In this document: piece after piece, positions 51,190-61,067 of the stretch
How positions within the stretch are numbered: the stretch's first letter is position 1
Layout of the letters: each line of letters begins with the position of its first letter
Program-made: the position numbers and the translations under genes
Notes under the pieces: model-generated
Seen by the model: the letters and a program-made list of their open reading frames with translations, nothing else
Told to the model about the DNA's origin: nothing
Databases searched by the model: none
Assembly (NCBI GenBank): GCA_963824085.1
Contig: CAWGNT010000019.1
Coordinates: 1 to 64,000, forward strand
Length of the DNA stretch: 64,000 nt
Direction of reading: 5' to 3'
DNA from: JARRNE01 sp963824085
GTDB taxonomy: Bacteria > Pseudomonadota > Gammaproteobacteria > Chromatiales > Chromatiaceae

Positions 51190-52679
51190 CCGCGATCGTC
51201 ATCGTTCTTATCCTGCTGATCGGCGGACCGCTCGCCTTGCTTGCCGATAAGTATCACGGTGGTCTGGCCCGTTGGGTCGCCCTGGCCGCCCTATCCCTGA
51301 CGCTAGCCTGGCTGCTCGTGTTCTGGGCCATGGCGCCCGCGGGATGGGCGGCGACCGCTCAAGGACCCTGGCTGGTCGACTTGCACCTGCCGTGGATCCC
51401 ACGTTTCGGGATCGGCTTCCACTTCGCCATGGACGGTCTGTCGTTGACGCTCGCCGTCCTTACGCTTTTCCTCGGTACGGTCGCGGTCACTGCCTCCTGG
51501 ACCGAGATCCGGGACCGTGCCGGCTTCTTCTACCTCAACATCCTGTGGGCTGTCGCGGGCGTCCTGGGCGTCCTCACGGCCCTGGACCTCTTCCTTTTCT
51601 TCTTGTTCTGGGAGCTGATGCTCGTCCCCATGTACTTCCTGATCAGTCTGTGGGGCCACGGAAAGAGCCCTCAGGCGGCCATCAGGTTCTTCATATTCAC
51701 CCAGGGCAGCGGCCTGCTCCTGCTCGTCGGGATTCTGATCTTGGTGTTCGGTCATCAAGCGGCGACCGGCACCCTTACCTTCGACTACTCGCTCCTGCGC
51801 GGAAGCAAGCTCGACCCGCAGCTCGCGATGTGGGCCATGCTGGGGTTCTTCCTCGCCTTCGCAGTCAAGCTGCCGGCGATCCCCCTGCACACCTGGTTCC
51901 CGGACGCCGCCACCCTGGCGCCAACCGGAGGCAGCGTGATCCTGGCCGCCGTGCTCGACAAGGCGCCGGCCTATGGGTTGATCCGCTTCCTGGTGCCTCT
52001 CTTTCCCGATGCCTCGGCGCATCTTGCACCCGCCGCCATGGCACTCGGGGTGGCCGGCATCATTTACGGCGGCGTGCTGGCCTTTGCCCAGTCGGATATC
52101 AAGCGCCTGGTGGCCTACTCCAGCATCAGCCACATGGGCTTCGTTCTGCTCGGCGTCTTCGCCTGGAACACCTTGGCACTCCAAGGCGTGGTCGTCCAGC
52201 TGGTGGCCCACGGCATCGCCGCAGCCGCGCTCTTCATGGTCGCCGGCGGTATCCGCGAGCGGCTAGGGACCCTTGATGGTGGCGAGATGGGCGGCTTGTG
52301 GGCACAGGCACCACGGCTCTCGGCCATGGGTCTGCTCTTCGCCATGGCCACCCTGGGTCTGCCCGGGTTCGGCAACTTCGTGGGGGAGATCCTGATCCTG
52401 GTCGGTACCTTCCGCAACTATCCTGCCCTCACTCTAGTCGCCGTGGTCGGCATGATCACCACCACCGTCTATGCCTTGGCGCTGGTCCAGCGGGTGTTCC
52501 ATGGCCCACCCGGCCAAGGCGCGCCAGTGCGAGACTACGGTGTTCGGGAGGGCTTCGCCATGGCCGTCATGACTGTCCTAATCGTATGGCTGGGACTCTA
52601 TCCACAGCCGCTGTTCCACGCCGCGGCGCCGGCGCTGGCCGCGCTCGGCCCGGCCATGGCCCCGGTGGGTGGAGGCTGA
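51186..52679 (+). CDS. nuoM: NADH-quinone oxidoreductase subunit M
   Basis: 497 residues, about 14 membrane helices. The pump signature FLFFLFWELMLVPMYFLI (Glu), the Lys in AFAVKLPAIPLHTWFPDA, and RLVAYSSISHMGFVLLG are present. Intact and of usual length. It is followed by 4 bp before nuoN. Confidence 0.96.
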   Translation: MTAIVIVLILLIGGPLALLADKYHGGLARWVALAALSLTLAWLLVFWAMAPAGWAATAQGPWLVDLHLPWIPRFGIGFHFAMDGLSLTLAVLTLFLGTVAVTASWTEIRDRAGFFYLNILWAVAGVLGVLTALDLFLFFLFWELMLVPMYFLISLWGHGKSPQAAIRFFIFTQGSGLLLLVGILILVFGHQAATGTLTFDYSLLRGSKLDPQLAMWAMLGFFLAFAVKLPAIPLHTWFPDAATLAPTGGSVILAAVLDKAPAYGLIRFLVPLFPDASAHLAPAAMALGVAGIIYGGVLAFAQSDIKRLVAYSSISHMGFVLLGVFAWNTLALQGVVVQLVAHGIAAAALFMVAGGIRERLGTLDGGEMGGLWAQAPRLSAMGLLFAMATLGLPGFGNFVGEILILVGTFRNYPALTLVAVVGMITTTVYALALVQRVFHGPPGQGAPVRDYGVREGFAMAVMTVLIVWLGLYPQPLFHAAAPALAALGPAMAPVGGG

Positions 52680-52683
52680 CCGG

Positions 52684-54123
52684 ATGACCGTCAACGAGCT
52701 CATTGCCCTGCTCCCCATCATCCTCGCCGGCGCCCACCCGGTGGTGCTGATGCTGGCGATCGCCATCCGCCGCGATCATGCGGTCACCCTTACGCTGACC
52801 CTTATCGGCTACGCCATGACGTTAGCGGCAATTGCCCCCGCGGCGCAGGTGACGCCGACCCAGGTCACGCCACTGCTGACGATCGACGGCCTGGCGCTCT
52901 ACGTCACCGCATTGGCCGCGATCGGGGGCATCGCCACTGCCCTATTCGCGTACGGCGAGCGCGCGAGGGGCCGCGAAGAGCGCGAGGAGATCTATCTCTT
53001 GCTGTCCGTCGCAGTGCTTGGGGCGGCAGTCCTCGCCTCGAGCCGCCACTTCGCCGCCCTGTTTCTCGGCCTCGAGCTCACCACCGTGCCCTTGTTCCCG
53101 CTCATCGCCTATTCCCGCCTGCGCAAGCTGGCCGTCGAGGCGGGAATGAAGTATCTGGTGATCTCCGGCGTGGCGACCTCGCTGCTCCTCTTCGGCATCG
53201 CACTCCTCTACGCGGGGCTCGGCACGCTCGAGATCGCGGGAGTCGGCCGCTGGCTGGCCGGCGAGGGGAATGTCGCGTCGGCGTGGGCCTTGGGCGGCAT
53301 TACGCTGGTCATGGCGGGACTGGCGATGAAGCTCTCCTTGTTCCCGCTGCACTGGTGGACGCCGGACGTCTATCAAGGCGCCCCGACCCCGGTCACGGGC
53401 TTTCTCGCCACCGTCGCTAAAGGCGGGGTGATCGTAGCGCTCCTGCGGCTGCTGACGCTGAGTCAGGCGCACGAGCACGTACCCGTCATGGCGGTGCTCG
53501 CCATCCTCGCCGTCCTTTCCATGCTCGCCGGGAACCTCTTGGCCCTGCGGCAGGACAACGTCAAGCGCATCCTGGCGTATTCGTCCATCGCCCACATGGG
53601 GTACTTTCTGGTGGCCTTCCTCGCGGCCGGGCCACTGGCCGTGGAGGCGGTGAGCTTCTACCTCGCGGCCTACTTTCTGGCCAGCCTGGGGGCGTTTGGG
53701 GTTATCGGAATTCATGCACCGGTGGGCGAGGATGTTGCCTCCTTCCAGGGGCTCTACCGCGAGCGCCCGTGGCTGGCGATCACTTTTGCGCTGATGCTGC
53801 TCTCCTTGGCCGGCATCCCCCTCACCGCCGGCTTCATCGGAAAGTTCTACCTGTTCGTCGCGGGGGTGGACTCCACGCGCTGGATCGCGGTCGGGACCCT
53901 CGTCGTATCCAGCATCATCGGGCTCTACTACTACCTGCGGATAATCAACGCCCTGTTCCTACCGAACGGTCACGAAGAGCCGGCCGTAACGGCCCTCGCC
54001 GCCGGACCGCTGCTCGGCTGGATGGCCCTCGCCCTCATCACTGCCCTCCTCGTCGGCCTCGGCATCTATCCGACGCCGCTCATCGGAACCATTCACAATC
54101 TCTTGGCGCAAGGCGGCCCCTGA
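52684..54123 (+). CDS. nuoN: NADH-quinone oxidoreductase subunit N
   Basis: 479 residues from the ATG at 52684 (preceded by GAGGCTGACCGG). About 14 membrane helices, with MKLSLFPLHWWTPDVYQGAPT and RILAYSSIAHMGYFLVA, the pump motifs of the third antiporter-like subunit. It is the last gene of the nuo operon. Confidence 0.96.
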   Translation: MTVNELIALLPIILAGAHPVVLMLAIAIRRDHAVTLTLTLIGYAMTLAAIAPAAQVTPTQVTPLLTIDGLALYVTALAAIGGIATALFAYGERARGREEREEIYLLLSVAVLGAAVLASSRHFAALFLGLELTTVPLFPLIAYSRLRKLAVEAGMKYLVISGVATSLLLFGIALLYAGLGTLEIAGVGRWLAGEGNVASAWALGGITLVMAGLAMKLSLFPLHWWTPDVYQGAPTPVTGFLATVAKGGVIVALLRLLTLSQAHEHVPVMAVLAILAVLSMLAGNLLALRQDNVKRILAYSSIAHMGYFLVAFLAAGPLAVEAVSFYLAAYFLASLGAFGVIGIHAPVGEDVASFQGLYRERPWLAITFALMLLSLAGIPLTAGFIGKFYLFVAGVDSTRWIAVGTLVVSSIIGLYYYLRIINALFLPNGHEEPAVTALAAGPLLGWMALALITALLVGLGIYPTPLIGTIHNLLAQGGP

Positions 54124-54216
54124 GCAGGCCCGCTCGGAGGAGACCAAGCGCCCACTCGCTCGAAGGCCGGACCAATCCGCCTCCAGCTGAAAACGGAAGC
54201 TCAAAGAGGACTCATC

Positions 54217-54798
54217 ATGACAATCAGAAACACGGAACAACGTTGGGGTGCCGTTCACCAGACCCTGCACTGGCTCATCGTCGCCATGGCCATCGCCCAA
54301 CTGACCGTGGGCTTCATATTCTCGGACCTGCCGGACAATGATCCGACACGGCCGGTTCTCTTCCGTGCGCATACCACACTGGGAGTAACGATCGTCCTCG
54401 TCATAGTGATCCGTCTACTCTGGCGGCTGACCAACCCTGTGCCGACCCTGCCCGATATCCTTGCCTCTTGGCAAAAGGTCTTGGCTCACACTACTCACTA
54501 TCTGCTTTACTTCCTCCTGATCGCGATGCCGATCGTCGGGTATCTAACGGTGAATGCCGCTGGCCATCCCGTGCCCTTCTTCACTGTCGAGCTTCCGGCT
54601 GTCATCGGCAAGAGCGCGGTCCTAAAGGACATCCTCGCGCCCATCCACTCTGCGGGGGCCTTCGTTCTCATCGCGTTGGTCGTTCTTCACGCCGCCGCAG
54701 CGCTCCGCCACGAGTTTCTGCTGAAGGACAACACCCTGCGGCGCATGACGCCGCTCCCTCTGCGTCAGACTCCACCCAAGGCTTCGGGCAGAACGTAG
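54217..54798 (+). CDS. Cytochrome b561
   Basis: 193 residues, four membrane helices with the expected haem-binding His residues (VHQTLHWLIVAMA near 14-18, FRAHTTLGVTIVL near 49, LAPIHSAGAFVLIALVVLHAAAA). Bacterial b561 proteins of this type pass electrons from quinol, often to an unknown periplasmic partner; the E. coli paralogue CybB acts as a superoxide:ubiquinone oxidoreductase. The start follows AAGAGGA. It lies 93 bp after nuoN and may be on the same transcript. Confidence 0.88.
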   Translation: MTIRNTEQRWGAVHQTLHWLIVAMAIAQLTVGFIFSDLPDNDPTRPVLFRAHTTLGVTIVLVIVIRLLWRLTNPVPTLPDILASWQKVLAHTTHYLLYFLLIAMPIVGYLTVNAAGHPVPFFTVELPAVIGKSAVLKDILAPIHSAGAFVLIALVVLHAAAALRHEFLLKDNTLRRMTPLPLRQTPPKASGRT

Positions 54799-54823
54799 AT
54801 GGGGAAAGCGTCGCGTGACCCGA

Positions 54824-54994
54824 TCATCCGAGCTGTAGGAGATGGTCGCGCAAGGCCACGGCGTTGTTGTGGGCCTGGTCCCGAGCCGCGACGACCAGGG
54901 GTCACGTGCCGACGGCGCGCCGCCTCCCGGAGGAGAGCGACAGCGTCGGGGTTATCCTCGAGCTCGCGATAGTAGCGATCCTTTTCGTCTATCT
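54824..54994 (-). pseudogene. DUF488 protein, C-terminal fragment
   Basis: Minus-strand frame RYYRELEDNPDAVALLREAA, then after an indel near 54900 LVVAARDQAHNNAVALRDHL and a TGA. This is the usual end of DUF488 proteins. The N-terminal half is missing. It follows the glycosylase gene. Confidence 0.5.
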
Positions 54995-55008
54995 CCCCGA
55001 CCGGCCCG

Positions 55009-55728
55009 TCACTCCTCCGGAAGCGCACCGATCTCCCGCAGCACACCCTCCACCTCTCCCTCCCAGTTACGGTTCGCACGCGGATTGGCCGGACTCGGAT
55101 GGAGGATTTGCCCCGTCTGCACACCCAGTCCGTCCAGGGCGGCATCGGCGCGGCTGGCGGCGAAGCCTCCGACCCCCAGCACATACCCGGGTCCGAGGCA
55201 TTCCACCGCGGCCTTCAGCGCCGGGTCGCAGACCCGGAACAGCCGCTGGCGGTCGGCGGCCGGGAGCTTGTCCGGCGTGCGGTTGCGCCCGCTCGCCTCC
55301 ATGAAGCAAAGGGGGCAGTAGTTGAGCACGAAGAACCGTTCGAAGAACCGCTCGGGCGTACCGAAGATCCGCCTCGCCCAACCCCACAGCCGCTGTCCGC
55401 TCACCTCCGAGCGGCGGCAACCGAATCCTGCGATGGGCCGCTTCGGATGCTCGTGTGTCGGCTTGCCCACCCGGCCCTCGATACCGAGCCAGTCGCGCAC
55501 CATGGTCACGTCGCCGAAGGGCACCCCCGTCTGAGCCATCCCCCACGGACCCGGGTTCATCCCTACGAGGACCACCGCCGGGCGGCCACCTCCATAGCGC
55601 TTGAGATACGAGCAGTGAGGCTCCCATGCGTATTCCAAGGGGTTGTAAACATGGGTGACAGGGTCTGTTGCAAGCGCGAGCGCCCCCACCTCGTCGCGCA
55701 GCCGCGCTGCGATCTCTACCAGGGTCAA
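55009..55728 (-). CDS. SMUG1-like uracil-DNA glycosylase
   Basis: 239 residues. The active-site motif VLVGMNPGPWGMAQTGVPFG matches SMUG1 (GMNPGPxGM), and the second motif HPSPANPRANRNW is the H-P-S-P DNA-intercalation loop. It should remove uracil from DNA as the first step of base excision repair. The start has no strong ribosome binding site. It is flanked by the DUF488 relic and a divergent GH31 gene. Confidence 0.88.
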   Translation of the reverse strand: MTLVEIAARLRDEVGALALATDPVTHVYNPLEYAWEPHCSYLKRYGGGRPAVVLVGMNPGPWGMAQTGVPFGDVTMVRDWLGIEGRVGKPTHEHPKRPIAGFGCRRSEVSGQRLWGWARRIFGTPERFFERFFVLNYCPLCFMEASGRNRTPDKLPAADRQRLFRVCDPALKAAVECLGPGYVLGVGGFAASRADAALDGLGVQTGQILHPSPANPRANRNWEGEVEGVLREIGALPEE

Positions 55729-55871
55729 TTCACATCTCCCGCGTTACCACGAGAGGCCATTGTAAGCAGACGCCCCTCTTCCCGCTCCGGCAGGTCACTT
55801 GCACCGGGAATTCGCAAATCGAGCATCGCCGGTATAGGCTCCTAACGTCGCTGGTTGAGCGGAATACGCCG

Positions 55872-58343
55872 ATGACGGATGACAGGCTCCAGCACTGCGG
55901 CCCGATCGAGTCCTGGGAGGCCGACGGCCCTCGATTCACGGCCCGCCATAGACAGGGCCTTAGCCGTATCGACGTGGTCGCCGACGATATCCTTCGCGTG
56001 CGCTTCTCACCGCTCGGGCAGCTGGCCCCGCGACGGTCGTGGGATCCTGTCGCGGAGCTCGGCCCGGCCGGCCTGCAGGTCTCACAGACGGGGGAGGCCC
56101 TGCGTTTGGACTCGGGCTCAATCCAGGTAGTCCTCGACCGGGCGACCGGCGCCCTCGCCTTCTTCGGGGCCGGGGGACTGGCTTTCGCGCAGGACCTCGG
56201 CGGCCCGGGCTGGCGGGAGCTGGACGTGCGGGAGACGATGTTCGAGCACACGCCCGAGCCCGAGCTGCCTCCTGGGGCTGGCCGCACCGGACTCTTCCTC
56301 GACAAGCTGATCCCGCCGGAGGAGGCGTACTTCGGGTTCGGCCAGCGCACGGGCGGACTCGACCGGCGCCACCGGCGGCTCACCCATTGGAACCTGGACC
56401 CCTGCTCCCCCGGCGTACCCATGGGGTACGACAGCCTGTATCAGACCCACCCCGTCTTCCTCGCCGCGCGGCCCGGGATCGCCTGGGGCCTCTATCTGCA
56501 CTCCAGCTGGTACAGCGCCTTCGACGTCGGCGCGGCCAACGAGCAAACGCTCAGCCTCTTCACCCTGGGCGGCGAGCTCGACTACTACCTCCTCGCCGGC
56601 CCCACCCCAGCGGCGGTGGTGGAGCAGCTGACGCGGCTCACCGGCCGCCCGGCCCTGCCCCCGCTCTGGGCCATGGGCTATCACCAGTCGCGCTGGAGCT
56701 ACGGTAGCGACGAGGAGGTACAAGCGATCGCCACGGCCTTTCGCGAGCGCGGGATCCCGCTGGATGCCATCCATCTCGACATCGACTACATGGACGGCTT
56801 TCGCGTCTTCACCTGGGATCGGGAGCGCTTCCCGGATCCCGCGGCGAGCCTACGCCGGCTGCACAAGCAAGGCGTACGGGCGGTGACCATCATAGACCCC
56901 GGTGTCAAGAAGGAGCTTGGGGCCGGTTACACTGCCGCCGACGAGGGAGTCGCGGGCGACCACTTCATCCGCGCGCCCGACGGGACGCTCTTCACCGGCT
57001 ACGTCTGGCCGGGCGAGGCGCTGTTCCCGGACTTTTCCCGCGCCGACACCCGCCGTTGGTGGGGCGACCAGCACGCCGGTCTGCTGGCGGCGGGAGTGGA
57101 CGGAATCTGGTGCGACATGAACGAGCCGTCAATCGTCGATCGGCCCTTTGAAGTCCGCGGGGTCCGCCACAGCCCGGTCCCCCTTGCGACGCGCCAGGGC
57201 GCCGCCGAGGAGCGGGCCGCAGAGGCGGAGACGCACAACCTCTACGGCTACCTCATGGCCCGCGCAGCCACGGAGGGCCAGGAGCGCCTGCGCCCGAGCC
57301 GCCGCCCCTGGACCCTGACCCGCAGTGGGCACCTCGGAGTGCAGCGCTGGGCCGCAAGCTGGATGGGCGACAACCGCGCCGGCTGGGAGCAGCTGCAGAC
57401 AAGCCTGCCCCAGCTCGCCAGCATGGGCCTCTGCGGTTCGCCCCAGGTGGGGGTCGACATTGGCGGCTTCTATGACAACTGCTTCGGCGAGCTCTTCGCC
57501 CGCTGGATAGAGCTCGGGACCTTCTACCCCTTCATGCGCTGCCACACCGCCGCCGGGACCCGTCCTCAGGAGCCCTGGAGCTTCGGCCCCGGCATCGAGG
57601 CAATCGCCGAGGCGGCCATCGAGCTCCGGTATCGACTGCTTCCCTACCTCTATACCCTCGCCCACCGAGCGCACCGCACCGGTGAGCCCCTTCTGCGCCC
57701 CCTACTCTTCGATTTTCCCGAGCAGACAGAGCTGCATCAGATAGAGGACCAGGTGATGATTGGTCCATCCCTCATGGTTGCCCCCGTCTGCCGGCCCGGG
57801 GTACGCAGACGCCTCGTGGAGCTGCCTCCCGGGCGCTGGTACGACTTCTGGACGGGCGCCGAGGCCGGTCCTGGGCCGCTCGTGCAGCCGGCGCCCCTGG
57901 GCCGGATCCCGATCCTGGCGCGCGGCGGCTCCATCCTGACCCTGGGCAATGTTCGTCAGTCCACCGCCGAGCCCCTCACCGAGCTGACCCTCATGGTCTA
58001 TCCAGGTGACGGGGGCGGCTGGACCCTGATCGAGGACGACGGGGAGACCTTCGCTTACCGCGACGGCGCTCTGGCGGAGACGGACTTCGAGGTCCGTGCC
58101 ACGGACGGCGGCGTTGCCTTCACCGTCGCCGAGCGGCGGGGCGGATTCACCCCCCACCCGCGTACCCTGAGCCTGCGCCTCCACCTGGCGAGCCCGCCCA
58201 AGACCATGCTGCTGGACGGAAGGGGATCCGCCGACTGGCGCTGGGACGCCGTGCACCGCACCGCCGTGCTGCGCTGGGACGACGATGGCGAGGCGCACGA
58301 GATCATCATCCAAACGGGACCCGGCGAAGCCAACACCGGCTGA
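55872..58343 (+). CDS. GH31 alpha-glucosidase
   Basis: 823 residues from the ATG at 55872. The N-terminal beta-sandwich part (about 1-230) precedes the (beta/alpha)8 barrel: YFGFGQRTGGLDRR, ALWAMGYHQSRWSYGS, LDIDYMDGFRVFTWD, and the nucleophile motif DGIWCDMNEPS. The acid/base region is near ASWMGDNRAGWEQL. FYPFMRCHTA and the C-terminal beta domain follow. Substrate is an alpha-glucan or oligosaccharide, releasing glucose. No signal peptide is seen, so it is cytoplasmic. It stands head-to-head with the glycosylase gene. Confidence 0.92.
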   Translation: MTDDRLQHCGPIESWEADGPRFTARHRQGLSRIDVVADDILRVRFSPLGQLAPRRSWDPVAELGPAGLQVSQTGEALRLDSGSIQVVLDRATGALAFFGAGGLAFAQDLGGPGWRELDVRETMFEHTPEPELPPGAGRTGLFLDKLIPPEEAYFGFGQRTGGLDRRHRRLTHWNLDPCSPGVPMGYDSLYQTHPVFLAARPGIAWGLYLHSSWYSAFDVGAANEQTLSLFTLGGELDYYLLAGPTPAAVVEQLTRLTGRPALPPLWAMGYHQSRWSYGSDEEVQAIATAFRERGIPLDAIHLDIDYMDGFRVFTWDRERFPDPAASLRRLHKQGVRAVTIIDPGVKKELGAGYTAADEGVAGDHFIRAPDGTLFTGYVWPGEALFPDFSRADTRRWWGDQHAGLLAAGVDGIWCDMNEPSIVDRPFEVRGVRHSPVPLATRQGAAEERAAEAETHNLYGYLMARAATEGQERLRPSRRPWTLTRSGHLGVQRWAASWMGDNRAGWEQLQTSLPQLASMGLCGSPQVGVDIGGFYDNCFGELFARWIELGTFYPFMRCHTAAGTRPQEPWSFGPGIEAIAEAAIELRYRLLPYLYTLAHRAHRTGEPLLRPLLFDFPEQTELHQIEDQVMIGPSLMVAPVCRPGVRRRLVELPPGRWYDFWTGAEAGPGPLVQPAPLGRIPILARGGSILTLGNVRQSTAEPLTELTLMVYPGDGGGWTLIEDDGETFAYRDGALAETDFEVRATDGGVAFTVAERRGGFTPHPRTLSLRLHLASPPKTMLLDGRGSADWRWDAVHRTAVLRWDDDGEAHEIIIQTGPGEANTG

Positions 58344-58503
58344 GCCGGCGTGCCGCGCGCACAGCGAAACGCGATCTCAGCACCGGCCACGAGCGACGAG
58401 GCGTTCCGACTGTGGGGCGCGCTATGCGCACCGAATTCGGCGCCTATGGCCCGTTAGGCGCCCAACGGTGCGCACAGCGCACCCTACGTTCTGTCTTCTG
58501 TCC

Positions 58504-60456
58504 TCAGGCCGCGCGGACCAGGACGAGGAGCTGGTAGGGCTCCATCACGAGCTCCTGGGTGGCCGTGATGGTTCGTCCGGCGTGCATATCGACCATGATC
58601 TTGCGCATGCCCATCTGGCGCAGGCGCCGCGCCTCGAGGCGCTGCTCGTTCTCGGTGAAGTTCGCGAGCACGAACACGGTCGACTGCTCGCCCGACCTGA
58701 CGAAGCCGAACACATGCTGGTTGCCCGGGTCCAGAATCTCGGTCTCGGCGCGGCCGAACGCGAGATTCTGGCTCCGCAGCTGCAGCAGGCGCAGCAGACC
58801 CTTGTAGATCCGGCCGGCGACAGAGCTCGGATCGCGGCGCTCCTCGGCCCGCTCCCAATCGAAGACAGCGCGGTGCATCCAGCGGGAGTCGCCGAGCTTG
58901 GCCGGGTCCTTGTCGTAGTCGTAGTCGTTGAGCATGGCGATCTCATCGCCCAGGTAGATGAGCGGGATGCCGCCCATGGTGATGATGACGCCGTGGATGA
59001 GCAGAATGCGCTGGATGGCAAACTCCAGCTCGGTCTCGTCCTGGTCGGCCAGCGCCTGCTCCACCCCGGACAGGGAGGCGCAGGTCCCGGAGACCCGGGC
59101 ATCTCCCGTGCGGGGGTCCTCCTGAAAGGGGGCACCGCGCGCGAAGCTGCCTTCGAAGCGGCCAGTGTAAAACTGCGTGAGGAAGCGGCGATGGTCGTGG
59201 GGGTCGAAGCCGACCGCCTCAACGTCGTCATTGGCGAAGGCCCAGCCGATATCGTCATGGCAGCGTACGTAGTTGACCCAGGCGCAACCCTCCGGGATGG
59301 TGTAGCGGTGCTGCATGGCGTGCTGGAGTACCCGCACGTCGCGGGTGGCGAGCGCTTCCCAGATCAGGGCCATCAGCTGCGGGTTATAGGAGAGCTGGCA
59401 CTCCTCCATGCTCAAATACTCGCGCACCCGGTCGGGGTGCACGATGGCCTCGGACTTGAACACCATCGCCGGCGCCGCGATGCTCGCCAGCGCGTTGAAG
59501 GCCCGAATGATCCAGTGCGCCTCCGGCAGGTTCTGGCAGTTGGTGCCCAGCCGCTTCCAGGTGAAAGCCACCGCATCCAGGCGCAGGATCTCCACCCCCT
59601 GGTTGGCCAGGAACAGCATCTCCTCGAGCATCCGGTTGAAGACCTCCGGATTCTCGTAGTTGAGGTCCCACTGGTAGGTGTGGAAGGTGGTCCACACCCA
59701 CTTCTTGATCCGGGTGCGGTAGGTAAACGAGCCCGGATGATCCTCGGTGAACACCTCCGGCATGCTGCGCTCGTATTCGTCGGGCAGCTCCCGGTTCGGG
59801 AACATGCGGTAATAGGCCTGATAATCCCGCTGCCCGGCGAGTGCCCGCTGAGCCCACTCGTTCTCGTCGGATGTGTGATTGAACACGAAGTCGAGGGTAA
59901 GGGAGATGCCGTGATGGCGCAGCTCGCTGGCAAGCTGGTTCAGCTGCTCCATGGTCCCCACCGCTGGATTGATCTCCCGATAGCTGGAAACCGCGTAGCC
60001 GCCGTCGTTGTCGCCCTGCGGCGCCTTGAAGAGCGGCATCAGATGCAGATAGGTGACCCCGAGCTCGGACAGGTAGGGAATCCGCGCGCACAGGCCCATT
60101 AGATCCCCGGAGAACAAGTCCACGTAGCACATGGCCCCCACCATGCGGTTGGACTGGTACCAGGAGGGGTCGGCCTCGCGCAGGGCATCCAGGGCCTTGA
60201 GATCCGCGGGACGCTCGATCCACATCTCCGTGGTCGAGGCGAGGATGGCCTCTAGGTGATAGAAGAAGTCGTAGCTCTCGCCGTAAAGGGCGAACAGGTG
60301 GGTGAACAGGCGCGGGAAGTGGCGCTTGAGACGCGCCACGTAGCCGTGCCACTCGGCGCCGTCGACGCGCTCCTTGAACCGCGTCTCCAGGCGCGGCAGC
60401 AGGCGCTTGAGGGAAGAGGCTGCCTGCTCTTCCAACCATTTGTCGTCTCTATTCAT
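58504..60456 (-). CDS. Amylosucrase (GH13)
   Basis: 650 residues from the ATG at 60456; the length and lack of signal peptide fit amylosucrase. The barrel has the GH13 catalytic residues: Asp nucleophile in EILRLDAVAFTWKRLG, acid Glu in VFKSEAIVHPDR, and the transition-state Asp in VRCHDDIGWAF. The N-terminal helix domain (WLEEQAASSLKRLLPRLETR) and LTLDFVFNHTSDENEWA are typical. It uses sucrose to build linear alpha-1,4-glucan and releases fructose. Sucrose phosphorylase is less likely given the length. Confidence 0.9.
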   Translation of the reverse strand: MNRDDKWLEEQAASSLKRLLPRLETRFKERVDGAEWHGYVARLKRHFPRLFTHLFALYGESYDFFYHLEAILASTTEMWIERPADLKALDALREADPSWYQSNRMVGAMCYVDLFSGDLMGLCARIPYLSELGVTYLHLMPLFKAPQGDNDGGYAVSSYREINPAVGTMEQLNQLASELRHHGISLTLDFVFNHTSDENEWAQRALAGQRDYQAYYRMFPNRELPDEYERSMPEVFTEDHPGSFTYRTRIKKWVWTTFHTYQWDLNYENPEVFNRMLEEMLFLANQGVEILRLDAVAFTWKRLGTNCQNLPEAHWIIRAFNALASIAAPAMVFKSEAIVHPDRVREYLSMEECQLSYNPQLMALIWEALATRDVRVLQHAMQHRYTIPEGCAWVNYVRCHDDIGWAFANDDVEAVGFDPHDHRRFLTQFYTGRFEGSFARGAPFQEDPRTGDARVSGTCASLSGVEQALADQDETELEFAIQRILLIHGVIITMGGIPLIYLGDEIAMLNDYDYDKDPAKLGDSRWMHRAVFDWERAEERRDPSSVAGRIYKGLLRLLQLRSQNLAFGRAETEILDPGNQHVFGFVRSGEQSTVFVLANFTENEQRLEARRLRQMGMRKIMVDMHAGRTITATQELVMEPYQLLVLVRAA

Positions 60457-61067
60457 GCACTCGGCTCCGGTTTCGCACCACCAATCTCCGCGCGGGGCGG
60501 TCGCAGACACGGAAACTGGGTCCGGGCTGGTCCGCCATCCTCCGGAGATCTACCCCGGGGCACCGCCCTGGGGGTGCAAGAGCCTAACCCGATGTGACGG
60601 AAATTTCACGAGCTTGGCGCATAGCCGATCGCTATCGAGCGATGCATCCTAAGGCGATCTCTGTCAACGCATGTACCACCTCGGTGGTCCTTTCGCCCGC
60701 CTTTGGCGTCACGCCGGCAGTCACATATCAGCCCAGCTATGCTCCCGCCAGCGCTCCTTGAAAGCGAACGAAAATCCTGCGCAAGCTGGTACACGAGTTT
60801 CCGGCAATCGCCTAAGCTCTAACGTGGGACGCGAGATGGAACCCTAGGACCCAAGGCGTAGCCGGACCAGGATCGCCGAACGGTCACCGACCAACAGGGA
60901 CGCAGCAACCGCAGCCCGACGCGGCACCACCCGTGGCGGAGAGCGGCATGAGCGACGACAAGGATCAGCCCGCGCGACAAGACGAGCACCAGCACGCAGA
61001 CACACGTCCGGACGAGGCCGCGCGAGGGAGCGAGCGCCGGCGCCAGGCGGACGGCTTCTCCCTCCTG
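60457..61067. other. Gap with a transposase scar
   Basis: About 610 bp between the amylosucrase gene and the trehalose synthase stop. It contains the 62-bp repeat at 60754-60815. The rest shows only short plus-strand frames, such as one starting at 60948 (MSDDKDQPARQDEHQHADTR), none convincing. Confidence 0.45.
60754..60815 (+). repeat. 62-bp dispersed repeat, copy 2 (transposase C-terminal scar)
   Basis: See copy 1 at 33987-34048. This copy ends in codons for RTKILRKLVHEFPAIA and a TAA. The two copies are 27 kb apart in the same orientation. Confidence 0.55.

Noticed and set aside
60933..61067. A short plus-strand frame (MSDDKDQPARQDEHQHADTR...) near the trehalose synthase stop.
   Set aside because: It runs antisense into the conserved TreS-maltokinase end and has no ribosome binding site.
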